From contig CAYWMQ010000007.1 of assembly GCA_964459635.1 (NCBI GenBank), positions 1 to 39,851 on the forward strand: 39,851 nucleotides of DNA. The letters run 5' to 3'. The stretch is from CAYWMQ01 sp964459635 (GTDB lineage Bacteria > Patescibacteriota > Minisyncoccia > Phycocordibacterales > UBA12088). Positions 1 to 6,023 of the stretch are shown in pieces. Under the pieces are notes generated by a model. The model worked only from the letters and a program-made list of their open reading frames with translations, made no database searches and was not told the origin of the DNA. Both the position numbers and the translations under genes were made by a program. Positions within the stretch are counted from its first letter, which is position 1; every line of letters begins with the position of its first letter.

Positions 1-591
1 CAGAAGCGGCGCGAACATCGCGAACGCGAGGCGGCGGCGGTGCAGGAAACTGCGCCCGAGCCGGAGCCCGAGATCGAGACCGAAGCGGCGACCGAGGAGG
101 CAACCGACGTCATGTCGATCGAGTACCTCAAGCGTGTCTCGCCCCAGCTGGTGCGGGATCCGACGAGGACCTGGTACTGGACGTTGAGCGCCGTTCGGGG
201 CCATCCGCGCTACCTGCGTGCCGCACCCAGACTTCGCGCAGAGCACGACAAGCGAATCGCTGAGATGCGCAAGCACTACGTGGGTGGGCGGTCCCATCCA
301 CAGATCCGCGCCACGGCAGACGGGGCAACCTATCACGTCATGGCGGACGGTACTGCGATTCTGTGCTACACGATGCCGGAGATCGTGGACGCGTTCGACT
401 GCACCGGAGCGTGGCACGTGTCCGGTCCGCTGGTGGACGTCGCCCGCCTCGTCGCAACGCGAGCTGCGCACCTCGCCACACGGCCCCGGTCGGTCGAGGC
501 CTTCCTCGCCGGCAGCGAGGAAGCCGAATGGCTCGGCACGCGGGCTATTCCCGAGCCGATCACCAGTAAGCCCAACCGCGCCGGCGCCTAG
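1..591 (+). CDS. Unknown protein, 5'-truncated by the window edge
   Basis: The frame is open from base 1, so the true start lies outside the window; a GTG at 40 is possible but there is no SD before it. At least 197 codons are present. The N-terminal part is charged (KRREHRERE), followed by an acidic Glu/Pro/Ala linker (residues about 15-40) and then a compact domain rich in Arg, Trp and His. No family is recognised. The C-terminus ends in a basic tail. The stop is followed within about 10 bases by a hairpin, which supports a real gene end. Function unknown; it could be the C-terminal part of a larger multidomain protein. Confidence 0.6.
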   Translation, partial: QKRREHREREAAAVQETAPEPEPEIETEAATEEATDVMSIEYLKRVSPQLVRDPTRTWYWTLSAVRGHPRYLRAAPRLRAEHDKRIAEMRKHYVGGRSHPQIRATADGATYHVMADGTAILCYTMPEIVDAFDCTGAWHVSGPLVDVARLVATRAAHLATRPRSVEAFLAGSEEAEWLGTRAIPEPITSKPNRAGA

Positions 592-601
592 CGCACACCT
601 T

Positions 602-625
602 GACGGGAGCCCTTGCGCTCCCGTC
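602..625 (+). terminator. Hairpin after the first gene
   Basis: An 8-bp perfect stem, GACGGGAG (602-609) with CTCCCGTC (618-625), starts 11 bases after the stop codon. It is followed by CCCCTT rather than a clean T run, so it is a weak intrinsic terminator or an RNA 3'-end stabiliser. Confidence 0.6.
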
Positions 626-703
626 CCCCTTAGAGGAACGAACGCTGCGCGCAAGCGCAGCGCGTATGCGGGGTTCGTATGCGGTACGCGGGACGCCTGC
701 GAG

Positions 704-712
704 TGCTATACT
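704..712 (+). promoter_or_regulatory. Extended -10 element of the four-helix-bundle gene
   Basis: TGCTATACT contains a TGn extension and a TATACT hexamer (707-712). Seven bases separate it from the ATG at 720, so transcription should start at or next to the start codon (leaderless mRNA). Confidence 0.65.
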
Positions 713-719
713 ACTGTAG

Positions 720-1127
720 ATGCAGATAGCGCCTGAAACACACCGCGATACCACAAGCACAAGTGGTGGGATTCGTTCCTTCAAGGATTTGGATGCATGG
801 AAACTCGGACATGAGCTCGTGCTAGACGTTTACAAACATACAAAAGCGTTTCCCAAGGATGAGTTTTTTGGACTGACAAACCAGATGCGACGAGCCGCCG
901 TATCCGTGACATCCAATATTGCTGAGGGGTACGGTAGAAACACAGCGAAAGACAAGGCTCATTTCTACGTCATAAGTAAAGGTTCATTGTTGGAGATTCA
1001 GAATCAGCTTCAAGTAGCGCATGATTTGGGCTACGTTTCTTCAGAAACATTTGATGCTCTAGACAAGAAGCTCGAGCGCGCGGTACGAGTAACGTATGGA
1101 CTCATCCGAAGCGCGAGCTGGGCGTAG
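720..1127 (+). CDS. Four-helix-bundle protein (IVS23S / TIGR02436 type)
   Basis: A 135-residue helical protein. The characteristic family text is visible: SFKDLDAWKLGHELVLDVY near residue 20, then FGLTNQMRRAAVSVTSNIAEGYGR near residues 50-73, and a C-terminal helix. Family members are encoded inside 23S rRNA intervening sequences in some bacteria and as free genes in many others; the biochemical role is not settled, and RNA or protein binding through the bundle surface is the usual guess. The ATG at 720 is chosen because a -10 element ends 7 bases upstream, which suggests leaderless translation; no SD is visible. It stands directly upstream of the tmRNA gene, an unusual neighbour for an rRNA-associated family. 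Confidence 0.9.
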   Translation: MQIAPETHRDTTSTSGGIRSFKDLDAWKLGHELVLDVYKHTKAFPKDEFFGLTNQMRRAAVSVTSNIAEGYGRNTAKDKAHFYVISKGSLLEIQNQLQVAHDLGYVSSETFDALDKKLERAVRVTYGLIRSASWA

Positions 1128-1157
1128 ACCCGCATTCGCATACGGATCCCCCATACG

Positions 1158-1199
1158 ATCCCCGATTTGCGCACATCGAAATGTGCTCAAATCGGGGAT
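1158..1199 (+). other. Strong hairpin overlapping the tmRNA 5' end
   Basis: ATCCCCGATTTG (1158-1169) pairs perfectly with CAAATCGGGGAT (1188-1199), and an inner GCACAT/ATGTGC stem (1171-1176/1181-1186) closes a CGAA loop; only one C-T mismatch separates the two stems. The 3' arm contains GGGGAT, the first six bases of mature tmRNA. The structure could terminate the upstream gene, guide 5' processing, or compete with the tmRNA acceptor stem. No T run follows. Confidence 0.75.
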
Positions 1200-1589
1200 G
1201 ACCGGCTTTGACAACGCGATCGTTCTTTGACATGCGCAGGCCGACCTCCGCGAAGTCGTTAAACTGCGGAAATCATACGTGCAAACAAAACTGCACGGGC
1301 GATCCTTTCACCTTTCCAGATGAAGGATTTCGCTCCCGCCTTTGCCTAAGCGCATAGCTTAGCCATCGGCCGTCTCTGCGACCTGACTCCCGATATGGTC
1401 GTAGAGGCGTCATCACATTCGGGCTGCTGTGCTGCGGTGTTCTAACGCAGCGCCTAAGACCACTGAACTAGGCGTTCGGGATTCTGTTTGTCCCCTACCC
1501 GCTCGCCGAATCCCCCGAGACAAACTACGCCTGTAGTGCATGCAAAGAATTCTCGTTGGACTCGGGTTCGACTCCCGACATCTCCACCA
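1194..1589 (+). ncRNA. ssrA: Transfer-messenger RNA (tmRNA)
   Basis: tmRNA, with SmpB, rescues ribosomes stalled on broken mRNA and adds a degradation tag. The 5' end GGGGATG (1194-1200) pairs with CATCTCC (1579-1585) as a 7-bp acceptor stem whose third pair is G-U, the alanine identity signal. The 3' part has a tRNA-like T arm (TCGGG-TTCGACT-CCCGA, about 1562-1578) and an encoded CCA end (ACCA, 1586-1589). The 396-base length is normal for a one-piece tmRNA. A tag reading frame begins at 1281 (see separate entry). A terminator follows at 1594. The 5' leader can pair with the mature 5' end (1158-1199), so the precursor probably needs cleavage. No gene for SmpB is in the window. Confidence 0.93.
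1281..1349 (+). other. tmRNA tag-peptide reading frame
   Basis: The reading frame starts at a GCA alanine resume codon and ends at TAA (1347-1349), giving a 22-residue tag. It begins ANKTARAI and ends KDFAPAFA, so it has the usual Ala start and a small hydrophobic C-terminus as expected for a proteolytic degron. It is longer than the 8-15 residues of most bacterial tags and contains three basic residues in its first half plus a lysine near the end. A small stem (CTAAGC...GCTTAG, about 1346-1362) follows the stop, as in other tmRNAs. Confidence 0.85.
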
Positions 1590-1593
1590 CTTC

Positions 1594-1623
1594 GCAAAAT
1601 GCCTCTCAACCGGGGCATTTTGC
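1594..1623 (+). terminator. tmRNA terminator
   Basis: A 10-bp perfect stem, GCAAAATGCC (1594-1603) with GGCATTTTGC (1614-1623), starts 5 bases after the encoded CCA. The T run lies within the 3' arm. Confidence 0.8.
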
Positions 1624-1652
1624 TTCGCGGTGCAAGCACTTGCATCGCGAAG
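1623..1652 (+). other. Second hairpin after tmRNA
   Basis: CTTCGCG and TGCAAG on the left (1623-1636) pair with CTTGCA and CGCGAAG on the right (1639-1652), with one G-T interruption. It sits immediately after the tmRNA terminator and upstream of the GIY-YIG gene; it may be a back-up terminator. Confidence 0.5.
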
Positions 1653-1719
1653 GAAGTGGTGAGACCCCGCGTAGCTCTCCGCAGAGAGCGTAGTGGGGTA
1701 GCGGCGGTATAGTTGAGCT

Positions 1720-1959
1720 ATGCAATACGTGTACATACTTAGAAGCGAGAAAGATGACTCAAGGTACATTGGCACAACCAAGAATTTGAAGAATCGTATC
1801 GAGGAACACAATAACGGTGACACCAAGTCCAACAAAGCCAAAGCGCCTTATAAACTGATCTGGTACTGTGCCTTTAGCAACAGCACGCGCGCGTACCAAT
1901 TTGAACGCTACTTGAAATCAAGCTCTGGGTATGCCTTCACCAAAAAACACCTTCTCTAA
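1720..1959 (+). CDS. GIY-YIG domain protein
   Basis: A 79-residue single-domain GIY-YIG protein of the short UPF0213-like class. The motif pair is YVYIL at residues 3-7 and YIGTT at 16-20; the conserved Arg of the helix is in NLKNRIEEH (about residues 22-30) and the metal-binding Glu is in YQFERYLKS near residue 62. The fold hydrolyses DNA in UvrC and homing endonucleases; these short free-standing members have no settled role, with DNA repair or mobile DNA as options. The ATG at 1720 is placed by a TATAGT hexamer (1708-1713) ending 6 bases upstream, indicating a leaderless mRNA; no SD is present. Confidence 0.88.
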   Translation: MQYVYILRSEKDDSRYIGTTKNLKNRIEEHNNGDTKSNKAKAPYKLIWYCAFSNSTRAYQFERYLKSSSGYAFTKKHLL

Positions 1960-1999
1960 GCCAGCTCGATCTTCTTGTTGGCGTGCGTGCGGAAGTTGC

Positions 2000-2029
2000 C
2001 CACCCGCAGGTGGGTCCACCTGCGGGTGG
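2000..2029. repeat. 14-bp perfect inverted repeat
   Basis: CCACCCGCAGGTGG (2000-2013) and its exact reverse complement (2016-2029) are separated by GT. It would form a cruciform or a very stable RNA hairpin about 40 bases after the GIY-YIG stop codon. Confidence 0.8.
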
Positions 2030-2090
2030 AAAAGCCGGAGCGGTGTTCTATCCCCCTTCCTAGGGCACAGAACACGCGAGGCGGGGTCGA

Positions 2091-2110
2091 CCTGCCTGCC
2101 GGCAGGCAGG
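2091..2110. repeat. 20-bp perfect palindrome
   Basis: CCTGCCTGCC followed directly by GGCAGGCAGG. I recognise this as a palindrome scattered between genes in many Parcubacteria-like genomes; only this full copy is present in the window. Confidence 0.75.
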
Positions 2111-2277
2111 GAGTGCTTAGTGAGCGCAGCAAGCAAAGCTTGCGAGCACACTTAGCAACTCGTGACCGATTCCCGACCTATAACTGCATGCGCAGCATAC
2201 CAACTGCCTCGCCTGCTGGTAGAAGCGCCGAAGCAGCAGACCCCAGAAGCGTGAAGAGGGATGGGGGCAGTGGAGGC

Positions 2278-2305
2278 TTGACATATATATTTTTATCTGT
2301 ATAAT
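2278..2305 (+). promoter_or_regulatory. Sigma-70-type promoter
   Basis: TTGACA (2278-2283), 16-base spacer, TATAAT (2300-2305), both consensus hexamers. It drives the gene at 2348 with a leader of about 35 bases. Confidence 0.85.
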
Positions 2306-2347
2306 ATCTACTGGATTGCAACCACCTAACGTCTGAAAGGTCCTTCA

Positions 2348-2866
2348 ATGTCTCGCGATGATCCTCTGATCCATACCGGCATCGGAAAAATCAGTGTTAG
2401 CAAAGCTAGGGAATATTTTCGATCGGAACTCGGGCGCACTCCGACCGCCGACAAGCCCCGCGATACAGCGGTACTACTGGGCATGCTGCGTGCGTTCTCC
2501 GGCCTGATCAAGAAATTCTCGGCACTTGAGGTGATAGAGAACTTCAACGCCCACCCCCACCTCTTCAACTTCGAAACGGCGAGGACGCTAGTTCGCGAAG
2601 CAAGGATGATTGCCTACGCCCCACACGGCGCAGACCCTAGCGAGTGGGTTTGCTTCGGCGACTTAGCGCGCAACGAAATGGGCCAGCAGTGCCAGTACGG
2701 GTCGCGGTATATCGATGGCAGTATCGAAGGCTGGCCCTGCCTCGGCACTGGGTTGCGGTTTAGAGGCAGCCCCGAAAACTACCATGCCGTGCGCATGCAT
2801 GTAGACGACATCCCGGTTTTCATGCAGCGGTACCGCGAATTCTGTGAAGCTCGCTTGCGAGCGTAG
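2348..2866 (+). CDS. Unknown protein, single-gene cassette
   Basis: A 172-residue soluble protein with no recognised family. The ATG at 2348 is preceded by GAAAGG (2335-2340) at SD distance. An N-terminal helical part (residues 1-85) is followed by a part rich in Gly, Tyr and Trp (WVCFGDLARNEMGQQCQYG near residues 102-120). The gene has a near-perfect promoter (2278-2305) and a terminator about 20 bases after the stop, so it is a self-contained transcription unit. No membrane segment or signal peptide is seen. It differs in style from the leaderless housekeeping genes and may be an acquired accessory gene. Function unknown. Confidence 0.75.
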   Translation: MSRDDPLIHTGIGKISVSKAREYFRSELGRTPTADKPRDTAVLLGMLRAFSGLIKKFSALEVIENFNAHPHLFNFETARTLVREARMIAYAPHGADPSEWVCFGDLARNEMGQQCQYGSRYIDGSIEGWPCLGTGLRFRGSPENYHAVRMHVDDIPVFMQRYREFCEARLRA

Positions 2867-2887
2867 CAACTCCACTAGCCCCACGAG

Positions 2888-2914
2888 AAGCCCCACGGCA
2901 CTCGCGGGGCTTTT
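2888..2914 (+). terminator. Intrinsic terminator
   Basis: AAGCCCC (2888-2894) pairs with GGGGCTT (2906-2912), followed by TTTT overlap (2911-2914). It closes the unit at 2278-2866. Confidence 0.8.
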
Positions 2915-3009
2915 CAGCTTGTACGGTAGAGCTGTACCCATGGTCACTAGCCTCACGCGAACGCCCGTAGGGGCTCATCGCGCCTCAGCTACTTGTGCTC
3001 TTTTTCTTT

Positions 3010-3038
3010 TTGACACGCCCGGTGCAAGCGCATAGAAT
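3010..3038 (+). promoter_or_regulatory. Sigma-70-type promoter
   Basis: TTGACA (3010-3015), 17-base spacer, TAGAAT (3033-3038). It drives the HD-domain gene with a leader of about 28 bases. Confidence 0.8.
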
Positions 3039-3072
3039 GGTTGCCGTTCTTTCCCAACCAACGAGGCGACAC

Positions 3073-3678
3073 ATGCGCACGATCACGCGTACGCTGGACT
3101 ACCTGCCCATTGAGGAGCTTCTCGACCTCATCGACGAACCACAGGGCGGCATATGCAAGCGTATACTTTCCGACCATCACGCCCTCTTTGAGAAAGCGCG
3201 CGGATCTACACACAACCACCAGACGTGGGACGGTGGGTATATCGACCATGTGACGGACGGCATGAACTTTGCACGGCACCTCTATGCGTTCTTGGCTGCG
3301 TTCGGGCGCCCGCTCCCCTTCTCATGCTCGGATGTATTACTCATCTTCTTCGTTCACGACTTGGAAAAGCCTTGGCGCATCCTTGTGGACGAGTGCGGAA
3401 ATGCAAGCAACAGGCCGGGCCTTGCAACGAAGGACGAGTACGCCGCTTTTCGTGACGCGCTCCTCGTAGAGTATGGCCTTGTACTCACACCGGCGCAGCA
3501 AAACGCCTTCACCTACGTGGAGGGCGAGTACCGCGACTACTCAAGCACTCGGCGGGTCATGAACGAGCTTGCGGCGTTTTGCCACATGGTGGATACGTGG
3601 AGCGCCCGCGGGTGGTACGCTCACCCCAAAGCCGAAGGTGACGAGTGGACGGCCGCGAAACGCTTCCGCACGACCTGA
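3073..3678 (+). CDS. HD-domain phosphohydrolase-like protein
   Basis: A 201-residue protein. The pattern of an HD-superfamily metal site is visible: His59 in YIDHVTD, His95-Asp96 in FVHDLEKPW and Asp174 in HMVDTWSA. Such domains hydrolyse phosphoester bonds in nucleotides or second messengers; the substrate cannot be read from sequence. Start ATG 3073 is chosen for the GAGG (3063-3066) at proper distance and because the promoter at 3010-3038 would start transcription near 3045. The same frame is open upstream to 2995, but that part overlaps the promoter. A strong terminator follows 6 bases after the stop, making this a single-gene unit. The assignment to the HD superfamily is by motif only. 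Confidence 0.75.
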   Translation: MRTITRTLDYLPIEELLDLIDEPQGGICKRILSDHHALFEKARGSTHNHQTWDGGYIDHVTDGMNFARHLYAFLAAFGRPLPFSCSDVLLIFFVHDLEKPWRILVDECGNASNRPGLATKDEYAAFRDALLVEYGLVLTPAQQNAFTYVEGEYRDYSSTRRVMNELAAFCHMVDTWSARGWYAHPKAEGDEWTAAKRFRTT

Positions 3679-3683
3679 CTCAT

Positions 3684-3714
3684 GGAGTTCGCGTTTCGGC
3701 GCGGACTCCTTTTT
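3684..3714 (+). terminator. Intrinsic terminator
   Basis: GGAGTTCGCG (3684-3693) pairs with CGCGGACTCC (3700-3709) apart from one mismatch, followed by five T (3710-3714). Confidence 0.9.
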
Positions 3715-3810
3715 CAAGTACAGGTTGTGATCTCGCCGTCTCTCACTCACCCCACGACAACCACCCCAGCTTCTGTTACACTCGCCTCAGGAACAACACC
3801 GGAGGCAACA

Positions 3811-4044
3811 GTGTCTGACCCATACGGCAAAGAAGCCGCTCCAGAGGAATCCTTCAACTTCTGCATCGGCCACCCGTGGGCGATAGATCCGCGCGGCCAT
3901 CCAAGCGGCGACGCTCTCTGCATATACAACGCATACGGCGTGCAGGTGCACCACGGCACCATGGGAGATGCCGAGACGCTGCGCAGCGTGGTGGAGGCTC
4001 GAACAGGCTACAAAACCATCATTTATAAGCTCGTGCAGGTGTAA
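3811..4044 (+). CDS. Small unknown protein (77 aa)
   Basis: GTG start at 3811 is placed by GGAGG (3801-3805) five bases upstream; the open frame continues further 5' but that part covers the promoter region. A possible -10, TGTTACACT, lies at about 3774-3782. The product has 77 residues, no membrane segment and no recognised family; it contains YNAYGVQVHHGTMGDAETL near its centre and a basic/hydrophobic C-terminus (YKTIIYKLVQV). A hairpin follows 22 bases after the stop. It is another short, self-contained orphan gene of the series found at 2.3-8.8 kb. Confidence 0.7.
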   Translation: MSDPYGKEAAPEESFNFCIGHPWAIDPRGHPSGDALCIYNAYGVQVHHGTMGDAETLRSVVEARTGYKTIIYKLVQV

Positions 4045-4066
4045 CATGCGTTCCGAACACCCAAAC

Positions 4067-4089
4067 AGCCCCGGAAACTCTCCGGGGCT
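4067..4089 (+). terminator. Hairpin after the 77-aa gene
   Basis: AGCCCCGGA (4067-4075) and TCCGGGGCT (4081-4089) form a 9-bp perfect stem with a 5-base loop; only ACTCT follows, so termination may be weak. Confidence 0.65.
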
Positions 4090-4177
4090 ACTCTGCACAA
4101 TGTGCTGAGGTACCCTATGTGATCGAGATCAGACTTCGTTCACGCCGCACACATGTGTCTCTGTTATTCTCAAACGT

Positions 4178-4564
4178 ATGATAGAACACGCCACCATACC
4201 AGTATCAGACTACAAGAAAGCGCGCGCATTTTACACAAAAGCGCTCGCGCCGCTTGGGTATGAGTTCAAGTACGACTGGGGCACTTCGGGCGGTTTTATG
4301 GAGGGTGGGCATACGAGCTTTGTGATCTCGGAGAAAGACAGGCTCGTGCCCTCGCACATAGCGTTTGCCGCTAAGAGCAAGGAGGAGGTGCAGGCATTCT
4401 TCGATGCGGCCATTGCCGCCGGCGCAAAGGACAACGGACCGCCGGGCTTTCGCACAGACTACGGCCCCGACTACTATGCCGCATTCGTGCACGATCCGGA
4501 CGGCAACAACATTGAGGCCTGCTACTTTGGCGAAACAGCGCCAGATCTGAGTAACAAAAAATAA
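4178..4564 (+). CDS. VOC-family (glyoxalase/dioxygenase fold) protein
   Basis: A 128-residue single vicinal-oxygen-chelate module pair: IEHATIPVSDYKKARAFY at residues 2-19 and SHIAFAAKSKEEVQAFFDAA at 59-78, ending in the typical FVHDPDGNNIEAC (103-115). Putative metal ligands are His4, His60 and Glu113. Members isomerise, cleave or bind small molecules such as methylglyoxal adducts, aromatics or fosfomycin; the substrate is not predictable. The ATG at 4178 follows a TGTTATTCT extended -10 (4162-4170) by 7 bases, so the transcript should be leaderless. A GC hairpin (about 4567-4588) follows the stop. Confidence 0.9.
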   Translation: MIEHATIPVSDYKKARAFYTKALAPLGYEFKYDWGTSGGFMEGGHTSFVISEKDRLVPSHIAFAAKSKEEVQAFFDAAIAAGAKDNGPPGFRTDYGPDYYAAFVHDPDGNNIEACYFGETAPDLSNKK

Positions 4565-5014
4565 AGCTGCCGCGTTTTTTCTGCGGCCGCATTCAACAGC
4601 ACACTGCGGTCTCTCAACTTCCGTGTGTGCGACGTACAGCCGGATCCACTTCTCGTCACTACCTTGCATAACAAGGTAGTGACATCAGAAACAATGTGTG
4701 TTTCTTTATGTTCAGCTGTGACTTGGCGGGTCTTACACCTTCAATGTTCCAAAAGATCTGAACTGATCAGTCACAAGGCTCTGCATCGCAGGATGTGGAG
4801 TCCATTTTTTTGTTTTTCAAGCCAGCGTATGGCACAGGTGCAACGAATGATATGGCGAATGCAGCTCTTTCACATGGAGGCTGACGTGCACGATGCTCAT
4901 CCCCTTCCCTTACCTTTTCCGCAGCACTACTGCTCGGTTCATCGTACCCTTACGACGAATAGGTGATACTTAAGTCTCATACTCATAACGTCTATCAGTT
5001 AACGAACACCGCAT
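4565..5014. other. Gene-free stretch with a 12-bp hairpin
   Basis: GTCACTACCTTG (4655-4666) pairs perfectly with CAAGGTAGTGAC (4672-4683), loop CATAA. The rest shows no convincing gene. A weak promoter for the next gene may be TTAAGT / TATCAG with 17-base spacing just upstream of 5000. A 113-codon open frame (4625-4966) is not accepted (see rejected list). Confidence 0.55.
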
Positions 5015-5725
5015 ATGACCCCATTTGACCACGTGCTCCGCAGTATCGCTGCGGGAGGTACAAAACTTATTGCCCTGATAGCGCTTGGCGTGACAGGTAC
5101 GGCGTCGGCCGCCTATATTGGCATGAACGACGAGCCTAGCGACAGCGAAGTGCGCGTTGCACAGGCGACCGAAGATGACACAAATGCAGAGATAGAAGCT
5201 CGCTTTGATGAGAGCGCTGAGGCAGGCACGTCTTCTGATGACACTGAGGCTGCGGATACGGAAGACGACACTTCATGGGAAGAAGGAGCCGTCGTCAGCG
5301 AGGAACGAGCCCGCCAGTTGCTTGATGAGATATACAAAGGTGATTACCGCGCAGCCTTTGTTGACCAAAACCCGGAGCTCTTCCTGAAGCACATTGCAGA
5401 CGACTTCCGGTCTGTTGCCGCAGATGGATCTTCACTTGACGCAAACGCCCTGAGGCAATTCATGGAGCAACGTTTCCAGAACCATGTGCGCACGATCGAG
5501 CATAATGTAACGATCGAGGACGTGGACGTACGCGATGACGGGACCGTGTCCGCAGTCGTAACGCTGTATACCCTCGAGGAGTTCGAAAAGGCGAACGGCG
5601 ACGGCAATTATCTGCTTACGACCGTTGCGACCTATCGCGACGACTGGCAAGAGCGCGATGGCTTCTGGTATGAGATTCGCGGTGACCAGCTGCGCAGCCA
5701 GACCATCACTTCACTGAGGCCATAG
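5015..5725 (+). CDS. Membrane-anchored or secreted protein with an NTF2/SnoaL-like domain
   Basis: A 236-residue protein. One hydrophobic segment (about residues 16-37, LIALIALGVTGTASAAYIG) acts as a signal peptide or anchor. A strongly acidic, low-complexity linker (about 40-95) leads to a C-terminal domain of about 140 residues with the NTF2-like layout: an N-terminal helix (ARQLLDEIYKGDYRAAFVDQ), LFLKHIADDF, FMEQRFQNHVRTIEHNVTIEDVDV and antiparallel strands ending in WYEIRGDQLRS. Such domains bind small ligands or peptides; no catalytic residues are evident. No SD is seen. The context is a run of unrelated single genes, so a role cannot be inferred beyond the cell envelope. Confidence 0.75.
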   Translation: MTPFDHVLRSIAAGGTKLIALIALGVTGTASAAYIGMNDEPSDSEVRVAQATEDDTNAEIEARFDESAEAGTSSDDTEAADTEDDTSWEEGAVVSEERARQLLDEIYKGDYRAAFVDQNPELFLKHIADDFRSVAADGSSLDANALRQFMEQRFQNHVRTIEHNVTIEDVDVRDDGTVSAVVTLYTLEEFEKANGDGNYLLTTVATYRDDWQERDGFWYEIRGDQLRSQTITSLRP

Positions 5726-5789
5726 CGCTTCGGCGCCACCTGCACCCCATACACACGCAACATTCGCCTTCGGGCGGTTGTTGCGTGTG
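5725..5789 (+). other. Paired UUCG hairpins after the NTF2-like gene
   Basis: A short GCGC-TTCG-GCGC hairpin (5725-5736) starts at the last base of the stop codon. It is followed by an 11-bp stem, CACACGCAACA (5752-5762) with TGTTGCGTGTG (5779-5789), capped by CGCC-TTCG-GGCG (5765-5776). C(UUCG)G loops are exceptionally stable. There is no T run, so RNA 3'-end protection is as likely as termination. Confidence 0.7.
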
Positions 5790-5864
5790 AGCTCATACGA
5801 TCGCAGTGCGTAGCTCTCAAGCTGGTTCCAAACCTCCGACGGAGTGCCACCGCTTCGCAAACCG

Positions 5865-5885
5865 CCGCGATAGCGGGGCATTTTT
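5865..5885 (+). terminator. Hairpin with T run
   Basis: CCGC-GATA-GCGG (5865-5876) followed by GGCATTTTT. The flanks (CACCGCTTCGCAAA before, CGGGGCATTTT.CTTCG after) resemble the sequence right after tmRNA at 1588-1628, so this may be a duplicated terminator region. Confidence 0.5.
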
Positions 5886-5920
5886 CTTCGGGGTGCCACC
5901 GCGAGTTCAGAGCGCGGTTG

Positions 5921-5948
5921 TTGCTTTCTGCTAGCGCTCCAGTATGAT
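5921..5948 (+). promoter_or_regulatory. Probable promoter of the zinc-ribbon gene
   Basis: TTGCTT (5921-5926), 16-base spacer, TATGAT (5943-5948). Leader of about 70 bases. Confidence 0.55.
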
Positions 5949-6023
5949 GGACAACCATTCTATTTCGTGTACAGTCTGCCGTGGAAGGCACTTTCTTTCC
6001 ACATCAATAGGAGAGTTTTAGGA

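Larger units (their letters stand above)
1960..2277. other. Gene-free stretch with two perfect inverted repeats
   Basis: No convincing gene is seen. The stretch holds two GC-rich palindromes (2000-2029 and 2091-2110, listed separately). Reading frames here translate to low-complexity text such as SLPAGRQ that comes from the palindrome, not from a gene. Confidence 0.6.

Noticed and set aside
1413..1841. Minus-strand frame of 142 codons
   Set aside because: It lies across the tmRNA 3' half, the terminators and the GIY-YIG gene; its translation comes from the antisense of structural RNA.
1918..2304. Several frames around 1.9-2.3 kb
   Set aside because: Their sequence is generated by the two palindromes and shows no conserved pattern.
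4625..4966. 113-codon open frame between the VOC and NTF2-like genes
   Set aside because: Rich in Cys, His, Met and Pro with no domain pattern, no SD, no -10 at leaderless distance, and it runs through the 12-bp hairpin at 4655-4683.
5711..5991. Minus-strand frames after the NTF2-like gene, and a possible tRNA near 5820-5850
   Set aside because: The frames read through hairpins, and GGTTCCAAACC lacks a proper T stem, acceptor stem and anticodon arm.
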